Program-made: the position numbers and the translations under genes
Shown: in pieces, positions 39,920 through 46,794 of the stretch
How the letters are laid out: each line of letters opens with the position of its first letter
How positions within the stretch are numbered: the first letter of the stretch is position 1
Virus record (IMG/VR): IMGVR_UViG_3300037430_000014
Span: 1 to 47,004 of that record
Strand: one strand, 5' to 3'
Origin: a virus
DNA length: 47,004 nucleotides
Notes under the pieces: model-generated
Databases searched by the model: none
What the model was told of the DNA's origin: nothing
The model's input: the letters and a program-made list of their open reading frames with translations, nothing else

Positions 39920-40349
39920 ATCGTTAGCCGCACTCGCGGCACTCGCTCTCGCTCCATCACTGCTCGCCCAGGAGATCCCGAACGGATCGGAATGGACGGG
40001 CGGCGGCAGCAACGAGACGGTCACGGTGAACGTGACCGATCCATTCTGGTCCGGACAGACCACGGTGACGTTCAAGGTGACCGACCCAAGCGGCGCGTCA
40101 GGCATCGGCAACGGGTCGGAGGGCCCGACGAGTACGCCGCTCACCCCGACAGTCGACAACGGGGACGTCGTGACAACGCCCGACGGCTCCCAGTTTCGCC
40201 CGTTCCGCGGGAAGACCCAGCGCAAGGGCGCCGATGGCCAGTGGCGCAACATGCGCCTGAAGAAGAAACCCAAGCCCAAGGGGAAGACCACGGGCTCGAC
40301 CTGGATGCTGCCCGGTAACAACGTCGTGGGCATCCCGTTCCCTCTGTAA
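39909..40349 (+). CDS. Secreted or periplasmic hypothetical protein
   Basis: The 146-residue product has a clear Sec signal peptide (residues 1-20, APSLAALAALALAPSLLA, cleavage before QEIP). The mature part is Thr/Ser/Gly-rich and strand-like (ETVTVNVTDPFWSGQTTVTF), followed by a Lys-rich basic stretch (KKKPKPKGK). It is not recognised. An exported protein in the early region could alter the host envelope, for example against superinfection, but no evidence proves it. An AAGGAAGAAA site lies in the upstream repeat. Confidence 0.6.
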   Translation: MKAPSLAALAALALAPSLLAQEIPNGSEWTGGGSNETVTVNVTDPFWSGQTTVTFKVTDPSGASGIGNGSEGPTSTPLTPTVDNGDVVTTPDGSQFRPFRGKTQRKGADGQWRNMRLKKKPKPKGKTTGSTWMLPGNNVVGIPFPL

Positions 40350-40354
40350 TTCCA

Positions 40355-40501
40355 ATGGCGTCGGCCTCCAGCATTCTCGACCGAATCGTAGTGGTTAGTG
40401 GCGGATGCTGGAGGCTGACAACCGTCAGGCCACCCATCAGGCTGCGCGCGCCGAACAGCAGCGGCTATGTCCGCAAGAAGCAGCAAGAGGCCCCCCATTG
40501 A
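40355..40501 (+). CDS. Short protein resembling the N-terminus of an HNH endonuclease
   Basis: The 48-residue product (SILDRIVVVSGGCWRLTT and onward to NSSGYVRKKQQEAP) resembles the opening of phage HNH nucleases of the 'R-I-x-V-x-x-G-C-W-x-W' type, but stops before any catalytic residue. It may be a nuclease remnant. The stop overlaps the TTG of the next gene. Confidence 0.35.
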   Translation: MASASSILDRIVVVSGGCWRLTTVRPPIRLRAPNSSGYVRKKQQEAPH

Positions 40502-41313
40502 CCGACAGCGACTCCATCGAGCCCCGTCCGTCATGGGACGGGCGGGGCTCACGCCACGAGGCCGGAGACTCCTCCGACTTGTCGGATGCGATCTTGGACG
40601 TGTGGCGAGAGCGCGCCAACAAAGCGCGAGCAGCCGGCGAGCAGCGCGAGCAGGAGCTAGTCGAGCTCCAGGCACGCTACGACGAGCTCGCCGCGATCAA
40701 CGCGGAGTTGCGCGCCAACGTGGACATCTATCAGAGCGACATCGCCGCGCGCGAGCGGGAGCTAGACGCGGAGCGACTGAAATCTATGCAACTCGCGGCG
40801 GGTCTCGACTTTCGAACGCGAGAGCGAGACGATGCCAGACGGTTTGGTGAAGAGGCGGCCACTCGCTACAACGCCTTATTGAGTGACTCACAGAAGTACA
40901 CGCTCACCTGCGCGTTCTGCGGCCACGAGTATCCGCCCGGCACGCCGCCGACGCAGCACGAGGCGCTCACCGCGCACGTTCACGCCTGCGAGAAGCATCC
41001 GCTCCGCGCCGAGCTCGACGCGCGCGAGCGCAGGATCGCGGAGCTGGAGCGACTAGCCGCCCTGGGAGAAGCTGCTGTCTCGCGTCTTGATGCGTTTGCT
41101 GCGTCGCAGGCGAGGCGGGACCATCTTAGCGACAAGCTTGCCATCGTTGCCGACGACATCAGGAGGACAGCTAGAATCCTCGGCCTGCTGGACGAAAAAG
41201 ACCGCGCCGCCATTGCCGCCGCGAAGTGGAAGCCGGAAGCCGCCGCTCGACTGATGGAGCTTCTCCTACGTCCGACTCCGGGCGATATCATCCTGGATCG
41301 AGAGAGCAAGTGA
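40498..41313 (+). CDS. Coiled-coil protein with C2H2-like zinc site
   Basis: The 271-residue product has an N-terminal coiled coil (residues 30-130; ERANKARAAGEQREQELVEL and onward), a zinc-finger-like site CAFCGHEYPP then HEALTAHVHACEKHP (about residues 142-174), and a second coiled coil. Similar 'C-x-x-C...H-x-x-x-C-x-x-H-P' sites occur in early phage proteins of unknown role. TTG 40498 overlaps the previous stop (TTGA). It ends the plus-strand early operon. Confidence 0.6.
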   Translation: MTDSDSIEPRPSWDGRGSRHEAGDSSDLSDAILDVWRERANKARAAGEQREQELVELQARYDELAAINAELRANVDIYQSDIAARERELDAERLKSMQLAAGLDFRTRERDDARRFGEEAATRYNALLSDSQKYTLTCAFCGHEYPPGTPPTQHEALTAHVHACEKHPLRAELDARERRIAELERLAALGEAAVSRLDAFAASQARRDHLSDKLAIVADDIRRTARILGLLDEKDRAAIAAAKWKPEAAARLMELLLRPTPGDIILDRESK

Positions 41314-41317
41314 GGGG

Positions 41318-41935
41318 CTAGCTCGGCCGCCCCTTCGGCCGCCCGCCCCTGCGCCCGCCGTCCTTCGGCGGGATCGCGACGTCGCTGTCCGGCAACTTTC
41401 GCATGCCCTGAGGCCGCACCGGCGGCAGCTTCACGTTCGGATCGCCCCACGCGGGATCCCAGCGCTCCTCGCCCTCCGTGCCTCCAGGCGGCTCAAGGCG
41501 CTCGCCACGCCCGCCGGCGCGAGCGCGGGGCGGCTCGAGCTCGGTCTCCTCCTCGAAGCTCGTAGGCACCGCCCCGACCGTGGCCGGGTCGGGCAGCGTC
41601 GGGAGCCGGCGCATCTGCCGGCGTTGCATCCGATCGAGCTGCGCCTCGATCCGCCCTTTCGCGTGCGAGATGCTCGCCTGCAGCCGGAGGCCGCGGTCCT
41701 TGTTGCCGCTCTCGAGCACCTCGGCCGCCCATTGCTCGGCGTGCTTGATCAGGAAGAGCGAGCGCGCGAGCGGCTCGTCGATGTCGAAGTACCGCGCCGC
41801 GAGGTGCCTCCGCGCCCAGTCTCGGAAGGACGCGATCTCGGGCGCCGGCACGCCCGCGACCTCGATCTCCCCTCGCCCGAGAACCGGGGAACTCTGGATG
41901 TCGCCGCCGCGCCGCGCTTGAGAACGTCGTGTCAT
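41318..41935 (-). CDS. Hypothetical protein, minus strand
   Basis: The 205-residue product has a helical core (FRDWARRHLAARYFDIDEPL, LFLIKHAEQWAAEVLESGN, ISHAKGRIEAQLDRMQRR) between disordered Arg/Pro/Gly-rich ends. No DNA-binding motif is certain. ATG 41935 was chosen as the first start giving protein-like sequence; no Shine-Dalgarno is visible. It is one of only two minus-strand genes outside the intein. A regulatory role is conceivable. Confidence 0.55.
   Translation of the reverse strand: MTRRSQARRGGDIQSSPVLGRGEIEVAGVPAPEIASFRDWARRHLAARYFDIDEPLARSLFLIKHAEQWAAEVLESGNKDRGLRLQASISHAKGRIEAQLDRMQRRQMRRLPTLPDPATVGAVPTSFEEETELEPPRARAGGRGERLEPPGGTEGEERWDPAWGDPNVKLPPVRPQGMRKLPDSDVAIPPKDGGRRGGRPKGRPS
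41324..41341. terminator. Hairpin between convergent genes
   Basis: CGGCCG at 41324-41329 and again at 41336-41341 can pair around CCCCTT. It lies where the plus-strand early operon and the minus-strand gene meet and could act on both strands. Confidence 0.35.
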
Positions 41936-42086
41936 GGTGCCGAAGAGGCTAGCGAGCCTCCCCGCGAAAGAACAACCCGGGGTAGGCTGGTAGCGGGTAG
42001 GAGCGTTTCCCTTGACCAAGGAATCACCCATGAAACTGCGCCGCATCGTCTCAACCCTCGCTCGGGCGCCTGCGGGTCGGGCTCGT
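41936..42086. other. Gap between the two minus-strand genes
   Basis: 151 bases with no gene. On the minus strand it reads CCTACCCG, CTACCAG and CCTACCCC in close succession, similar to the TACCCT boxes, and on the plus strand TTGACCAAGGAA at 42012-42023. A promoter for the 41935 gene may lie here. Confidence 0.4.
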
Positions 42087-42431
42087 TTACGCGCCGGTGA
42101 CCTCGCCCGAGCGGATCCAGCCGTGCCAGTGCGTGCGCAGCGAGCCGTCCGGCTGCGAGTCCTGCACGTGGATCGACGGCTCGACGGTGAGCGTGTCGAA
42201 GGTCTCGCCCGTACGCTTCCACCAGGTCTTGCCGTCGCGACCCGAGCGCGGGACCTTCGGCAGCCCGTCGACAGGGTTCTCGAACCACACCGCGAGCGCG
42301 CAGGGATCACCGTGCACGGGACAGTCGAACATGACGCCCATCCCCGAGCGCCCCTCGGCGTCGTGCTCGACGCCATGCGCGTCGAGCCAGCGCCCACGGA
42401 TCCAATTCGGGTGCAGGTCGACGAGCTTCAT
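42087..42431 (-). CDS. Small phage protein of a common unnamed family, minus strand
   Basis: The 114-residue product has the order LHPNWIRG, GMGVMFDCPVHGDPCALAVW, FENPVDGLP, WWKRTGETFDTLTVEPSIHV and HWHGWIRSGEVTG. This order matches, from memory, a widespread uncharacterised phage family ending in HWHGxIxxGEV. A Cys/His site (DCPVHGDPC) may bind metal. The conserved pattern supports the gene strongly, but function is unknown. Confidence 0.7.
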   Translation of the reverse strand: MKLVDLHPNWIRGRWLDAHGVEHDAEGRSGMGVMFDCPVHGDPCALAVWFENPVDGLPKVPRSGRDGKTWWKRTGETFDTLTVEPSIHVQDSQPDGSLRTHWHGWIRSGEVTGA

Positions 42432-42466
42432 GGGCTCGAGTCTACAGGGGAGACCCGGAGCCGTCG

Positions 42467-42601
42467 ATGGAAGACCTCGCGATCACCGAGCGCCTGCAAA
42501 AGGCCGGCGAGCTTCTCGGCATCCCGCTCATGGATCACCTCGTAATCGGGCACGGATCCTACGTCGCGCTCCGTTCGCGCATGCGCTGGCCCGGTCAATG
42601 A
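42467..42601 (+). CDS. RadC-like C-terminal mini-protein
   Basis: The 44-residue product (ITERLQKAGELLGIPLMDHL, then VIGHGSYVALRSR) matches the last helix and strand of the RadC/JAB domain, where 'x-A-x-x-L-G-I-x-x-L-D-H-x-I-x-G' is a standard ending. The metal-binding HxH segment is absent. It is either a decayed RadC gene or a stand-alone mini-gene. ATGA overlap with the next gene suggests it is translated. Confidence 0.5.
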   Translation: MEDLAITERLQKAGELLGIPLMDHLVIGHGSYVALRSRMRWPGQ

Positions 42602-42729
42602 GCACCGAGGCCATCGTCTGGATCGCCGTCCTCGTCTGGCTCGTGCTGATCGCCCTCTTCCTGCTCTTCCTCGCCGGAGGCGCCTCGCATCGCAAGAAGC
42701 AAGAGGACGCGCGCGACAAGCCCCGGTGA
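42598..42729 (+). CDS. Small single-span membrane protein
   Basis: The 43-residue product has one membrane segment (AIVWIAVLVWLVLIALFLLF, residues 4-23) and a basic tail (HRKKQEDARDKPR), so the C-terminus should face the cytosol. ATG overlaps the RadC-like stop. A 13-codon GTG frame (42726-42767, IPSKPKRKRPAR) follows directly and may be chance. Confidence 0.5.
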   Translation: MSTEAIVWIAVLVWLVLIALFLLFLAGGASHRKKQEDARDKPR

Positions 42730-42950
42730 TCCCGTCGAAGCCCAAGCGAAAGCGCCCGGCGCGCTGACGTTCCACGTGGAGCACTGAAAGAGGCCGGGAG
42801 CCGCCAAGCCCATTCCCTGCCCGACGGCCCCCGGCCAACGCCCGCCCAAGGCGCGCGTGCACACTCTAGCCGCCCGACGCTACACTGGCCCACGCCAAGC
42901 CCATCCCCGGCATGCTGCGCGGGGAGATCCCGCGAGAACCGTTCGAGCCA

Positions 42951-42972
42951 GGCCCACACTACGAAGTGGGCC
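42951..42972. terminator. Perfect hairpin in intergenic region
   Basis: GGCCCAC at 42951-42957 pairs with GTGGGCC at 42966-42972 around ACTACGAA. It may be a terminator or a protein-binding site; no T tract follows. Confidence 0.35.
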
Positions 42973-43149
42973 AAGTTGTGCAGGGTCATGAAACACCGGG
43001 GTGGGCTGGTCTGATCTCACGGAGCGCGAAGCGCGGAGGGGGTAGGGGGGAGGATGTAGGTGCTCGTCACTGGGCAGGTGTGGGTCCGGGATCCGGGCTC
43101 CAATCCGATCCGAGGGCAGGGCGCTGACACGCACGCGCGCGGGGTGCCC

Positions 43150-43179
43150 TTGCTTCCGCGCAGGCGCGCTAGCTACCCT
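43150..43179 (+). promoter_or_regulatory. Possible promoter upstream of sulfatase operon
   Basis: TTGCTT (43150-43155) and TACCCT (43174-43179) are 18 bases apart. Both boxes are imperfect, but the arrangement is like the one at 34319-34346. It would give a long leader before the sulfatase start at 43517. Confidence 0.35.
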
Positions 43180-43204
43180 CCGCCCGCCGGTGCGGCGCGC
43201 GCCC

Positions 43205-43219
43205 GCCGGCCTGGCCGGC
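43205..43219. repeat. 15-base inverted repeat, possible operator
   Basis: GCCGGCC-T-GGCCGGC is a perfect palindrome around one T. It follows the TACCCT box at 43174 by 25 bases, a position where a repressor or activator could bind. Confidence 0.3.
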
Positions 43220-43516
43220 TGTCCCCAGCCCGCTCAGGTCGGCTCGGTGCACGCCCTCGCCGGTGGAGCCTGCGAAGCGTGTGCAACCACGTGACTACCC
43301 TGGTGCCCGGGACCCCTCATGGCTTGATCGGCCAGGAGGCGGGTCTCGAGGGCCGCGCCCACCAAGAGGCGCTTGCCGACTCGGGATCCTTGGGAGGCTC
43401 AGCAGGGGGCGACCCCGGCCGTGCGCGAGCGGCCAGTGCTGAAGACCCGGAGGGCCGCTTGCGGCCCCGTGGGCTCCGACCCTTCAACCGCGGCGCGTGA
43501 CGAGGAGCTCGAAGGC

Positions 43517-44923
43517 ATGATCGGCAAGGGCACGGCGGTCTCGGCTGGGTTGCTGCTCGTCGCGGGGGTGGCGCTGGTCGTCACGCAGCACGGGCTGCGG
43601 CGCTCCCTGCGCCCGGCCGGCGCGCCCATCACGTTCGCCCCTCGGGCGCCCGAGGCTGGCCCTGGGAACGCGCTGGTCGTCGTGTGGGACGACGTGAGCG
43701 CCGACGACGTGGCGGACCTCGAAGCCAAGCTCGCCGCCCTGGGCCTGCCCTGCGCGATCCAGGGGCTCGCGGACGGGGGCGTGTCCTTCGCGAAGGCGTA
43801 CGGGGCGCCAGTGTGCTCGCCCTCGCGCTGGTCGCTGCAGGGTTCCACGTGGCACTTCGACGAGTGCGGCATCGGGTGCGACCCCATGCCCGGGGCCGAG
43901 TTGAGCGCAGGGCTTGAGTCCATGGCCGAGCTCGCCGGCCGCGCCGGGGTGACGCACCGCGGGTTCTTCGGCAAGTGGCACCTCGGGGGCGCGCCATCGG
44001 GCGGCTCGTACCTCCAGGCGCCCTACGAGCACGGCTACACCTACGCCGACTGGACGCCCGGCAACATGAACGCGCCAGGCGGCGCCGAGGGCTCGTGCGG
44101 GGGCACGGGGTACACGTCCTGGTTCTTCGTGCCGGACGGGACAGACCCAGCTCGGGCGGGGCTCACGACGCTCTACAACCCCACGATGATCCTCGGGCGG
44201 CTGCTCGCCTGGCGCGACACGCTCACGGGCTCGAGCGAGTCGCATCTCGCGGTGTGGAACGTGTCCCTGCCGCATGCGCCCTTCCACACGGTGCCCTCGA
44301 GCGCGCGCCCTCCTGGCTACCCCGCCATCGTGATCAGCGACCACGACCGTTACCTGCAGATGCTCGCGACCGCTGACTACGAGCTCGGCCTCTTCCTCGC
44401 CGGCATCGACCTCGCCGATTGGCTCGTGATCGTCGTGGGCGACAACGGGACGCCGCAGCAGGTAGCGCCCGACCCCTTGAGGGCGAAGACCACGACCTTT
44501 GAGCGCGGGGTGCGCGTGCCATTCGTGATGGCGGGCGCCGGGCTCACGCACTACGACTCGCCGCGCCTGGTGCACCTCGCCGACGTTCTGCCGACGCTCG
44601 CCGAGTACTGGGGCGTGAACCCTCCGGCTGGGATCGACGGGCTCTCGGTCGTGGGCGGGGCCGTGCACCCCTTCGTGCTCACCGGGCAGTCGGGAGGCTG
44701 GTTCGGGGGCAACCCCGCGGTGCCAGGGGACTGGGCCGCGATCGGCCTGGGTGCCTCGGGCTGGTGGAGCCTGCGCCGGCATGGGCTGCCCTCGTTGCCG
44801 GTCGCCGAGGAGCTCTACGACTTGAACGCCGACCCCGAGCAGATGAGCCCGCTCGACCCCGCGACGAAGCCGGCGTTGAGCCAGTACCTGCGCGCGAAGC
44901 TCTTGGCGGAGGGCCTGCCCTGA
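43517..44923 (+). CDS. Sulfatase (arylsulfatase family) with N-terminal membrane signal
   Basis: The 468-residue protein has the full set of type I sulfatase signatures. VVVWDDVSADD (Asp58, Asp59) binds metal. VCSPSRWSLQGS holds the C-x-P-S-R motif whose Cys100 must be oxidised to formylglycine. FFGKWHLGG (Lys153, His155) is the second signature. VVGDNGTP (Asp309, Asn310), GVRVPFVMAGAG, HLADVLPTLAE and ELYDLNADPEQ follow in family order. Residues 7-24 form a signal or anchor (VSAGLLLVAGVALVVTQ). ATG 43517 has GAGGAG upstream; the earlier in-frame part is not protein-like. Activation needs a host formylglycine-generating enzyme. It is translation-coupled to the structural gene at 44920, so the enzyme may be on the virion or at the infected cell surface, removing sulfate from polysaccharide. 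Confidence 0.88.
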   Translation: MIGKGTAVSAGLLLVAGVALVVTQHGLRRSLRPAGAPITFAPRAPEAGPGNALVVVWDDVSADDVADLEAKLAALGLPCAIQGLADGGVSFAKAYGAPVCSPSRWSLQGSTWHFDECGIGCDPMPGAELSAGLESMAELAGRAGVTHRGFFGKWHLGGAPSGGSYLQAPYEHGYTYADWTPGNMNAPGGAEGSCGGTGYTSWFFVPDGTDPARAGLTTLYNPTMILGRLLAWRDTLTGSSESHLAVWNVSLPHAPFHTVPSSARPPGYPAIVISDHDRYLQMLATADYELGLFLAGIDLADWLVIVVGDNGTPQQVAPDPLRAKTTTFERGVRVPFVMAGAGLTHYDSPRLVHLADVLPTLAEYWGVNPPAGIDGLSVVGGAVHPFVLTGQSGGWFGGNPAVPGDWAAIGLGASGWWSLRRHGLPSLPVAEELYDLNADPEQMSPLDPATKPALSQYLRAKLLAEGLP

Positions 44924-46794
44924 TCATCCGGTCGCCGAACGCGGCGGCCCCGACGACCGGCACGCTGCCCGTCTCGCAGTCGATCACCTCGGCCTCAGGC
45001 CCTGGCTCGAACAAGACCCCGATGGCGGCGCTGTTCCGCGGCAGCGCGGGGACGGCCTTGGGCACGCCGGTGAACGCGCACCGCGTCCTCTGGGGCATGA
45101 CGGACGGGACGACGAAGCGGGCCCTCGGCGCGATGGCCGAGAACAACCAGCTCACGAGCAACCAGGACTGCCGCACGCGGATCAGCAACACGCACGTGAT
45201 CGACGCGCCCTTGGGCGCCTCGGGTGCGGTCAACGGCCTTGCCGAGTTCACGTCCTTCATCACCGGCGGGGCGACGATCTCGTGGACGGACCTGCTCAAC
45301 GCGGCGTCCATCTTCGCGCCGGTCAACTTCTACGACCTCTCGAACGTGACGGTCGTGGAGTTCACGCACACGGGGGCGCAGAACGCGACGCAAAGCGTGC
45401 CGGATCTCGGGTACGTGCCCGACTTCGCCATCTTCTACTCGCACTGGAGCGCCTACGCGGCCGACTCCGACACCGCGGACGGGCGCACGGGCTACGGGTG
45501 GGCGATCAGGCGGCTGGACGGCTCGATCCAGCAGTGGTGTTGGAACGATCAGAACCAGGACCGGGCGGCGCTCGACTTCGCGGGCGCCTCGTCCCTGCGG
45601 GATGACACGTGCGTGTGGCAGGTCGACGAGACGACCGACGGCAGCGCGCTCGAGCTCACGACCTGGAGCACCACGCCGACGTTCACGAAGCGCAACGCGG
45701 CGGCGAACGTGTCGACGGCGATCCTGTTCGGGCGGTTCAAGGAGCGCCGGCAGCTCTTCGCGGGGATCCTGCCGACGACCGATCCGGGCGGTGGTGCGCC
45801 CTGGCTCGACACGTCCACGACGGGCCAGAAGCTGATCACGTGCGGGGTGTCGCCGGCCGCCTACTTCATCGTGGGCACGACGCTCGGGACGAAGAACAGC
45901 ACCAACCGCAGCAACTCGATCCGCTCGCAGTTCTCCGAGGGGGTGTGGACGGGGTCGGAGGAGACCTGCATCGGCGCCCAGGCGGGGGACACCAACGGGG
46001 GCATCCCGGCCAACTCGGCGACCCGGAGCCAGACCTCGGCGAAGATCGTGCACGTCCTGAAGAGCGTGAACGGGGCGGGCGGGGGCGCCGCGGTGTCCGA
46101 CTGGGAGGCGTCCCACGTCGCCGCGGAGGCGACAGGGCCGAGGGTCAATATCGACGTGAACTCGGCCGCGGGGCGCCTCTCGGCCATCGTCGTCATCGGC
46201 GGGGTGCTGACGCCAGCGCCGCGCGCGCGCCAGGCGCCCGTCCGGCTGCCCGCGCGGGCCCGCCCTGCCCGGATCGTGCATCCGGTGCACCGGCGCGTCA
46301 CGGCGAAGCACGAGCTTGCCGCGCACGGCCCTGCGCAGCCTGCGCCCTCGAGGGTGCAGCTCCCGCACGTCAAGGTCGGGCACCGCCGGCACGCCCAGGC
46401 GCCTGCGCCCTCGCCGGCCCAGGCGAGCTCGAGGGCGCCCTCGCCGACCCATGCGCACCCCTCGAAGCTCGGGCGCACCGCGAGGCACGCGGCCCCACGC
46501 CCGGCGATGCGGGCGCCCGCGATCCCCCGGCCGCCGAGCCTCGGCTCGCCGCCGGTGCGCGTCGGGCCGCGCTCGCCCCGCCAGGCGGCGACGCGGTTCA
46601 TGCTGCTCATGCTCTGGGACCGCCAGCAACGCGAGCGGCGCGAGTCGTGGCGCCGCCAGCTCCTCGAGATGGCCGAGCAGACGGCCTTCGAGCGGGTCAA
46701 AACCGACTTCCGGGGCTCGAACGCCATGGCGGGCTCGGAGATCGGCGACAGCGCCATGGCGGGCTCCGACAGGGGATCGAATCCCACCCACTAG
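44920..46794 (+). CDS. Large structural protein with basic linker, paralogue of the 610 gene
   Basis: The 624-residue protein is beta-rich for about 430 residues (ATISWTDLLNAASIF, VPDLGYVPDFAIFYSHWSAY), followed by a long Ala/Pro/Arg/His-rich disordered linker (about 435-565), a helix (RRESWRRQLLEMAEQTAF), and the end AMAGSEIGDSAMAGSDRGSN, nearly identical to the end of the 610-2166 product. No ATG or GTG precedes the conserved start. The best choice is CTG 44920, whose CTGA overlaps the sulfatase stop as ATGA or GTGA do elsewhere. ATG 45022 would lose a conserved N-terminal strand. A virion surface role is likely. Confidence 0.65.
   Translation: MIIRSPNAAAPTTGTLPVSQSITSASGPGSNKTPMAALFRGSAGTALGTPVNAHRVLWGMTDGTTKRALGAMAENNQLTSNQDCRTRISNTHVIDAPLGASGAVNGLAEFTSFITGGATISWTDLLNAASIFAPVNFYDLSNVTVVEFTHTGAQNATQSVPDLGYVPDFAIFYSHWSAYAADSDTADGRTGYGWAIRRLDGSIQQWCWNDQNQDRAALDFAGASSLRDDTCVWQVDETTDGSALELTTWSTTPTFTKRNAAANVSTAILFGRFKERRQLFAGILPTTDPGGGAPWLDTSTTGQKLITCGVSPAAYFIVGTTLGTKNSTNRSNSIRSQFSEGVWTGSEETCIGAQAGDTNGGIPANSATRSQTSAKIVHVLKSVNGAGGGAAVSDWEASHVAAEATGPRVNIDVNSAAGRLSAIVVIGGVLTPAPRARQAPVRLPARARPARIVHPVHRRVTAKHELAAHGPAQPAPSRVQLPHVKVGHRRHAQAPAPSPAQASSRAPSPTHAHPSKLGRTARHAAPRPAMRAPAIPRPPSLGSPPVRVGPRSPRQAATRFMLLMLWDRQQRERRESWRRQLLEMAEQTAFERVKTDFRGSNAMAGSEIGDSAMAGSDRGSNPTH

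Larger units (their letters stand above)
42768..43516. other. About 750 bases without a convincing gene
   Basis: Open frames here are Arg/Pro/Gly-rich and not protein-like. The region holds three TACnCT boxes (42883, 43174, 43296), a perfect 7-pair hairpin (42951-42972), a 15-base inverted repeat (43205-43219), and a direct repeat GCCAAGCCCAT (about 42815 and 42895). It lies between early genes and the late sulfatase/structural operon, so it could contain the late promoter or an origin or packaging site. Confidence 0.55.

Noticed and set aside
42930-42960. GTTCGAGCC resembling a tRNA T loop
   Set aside because: Stem pairing fails at two of the first four positions and no cloverleaf was found.
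43085-43130. tRNA T-arm-like sequence (GGCTCCAATCC)
   Set aside because: Flanking bases do not form the five-pair T stem, and no acceptor or anticodon arm could be built.
43060-43500. 146-codon frame in the gap before the sulfatase
   Set aside because: Arg/Pro/Gly-rich throughout, no ribosome site, crosses palindromes; composition typical of chance frames in GC-rich DNA.
44764-44919. GTG 44764 as start of the structural gene after the sulfatase
   Set aside because: It would overlap the sulfatase by 160 bases and add Arg/Ala/Pro-rich residues unlike the rest of the protein.
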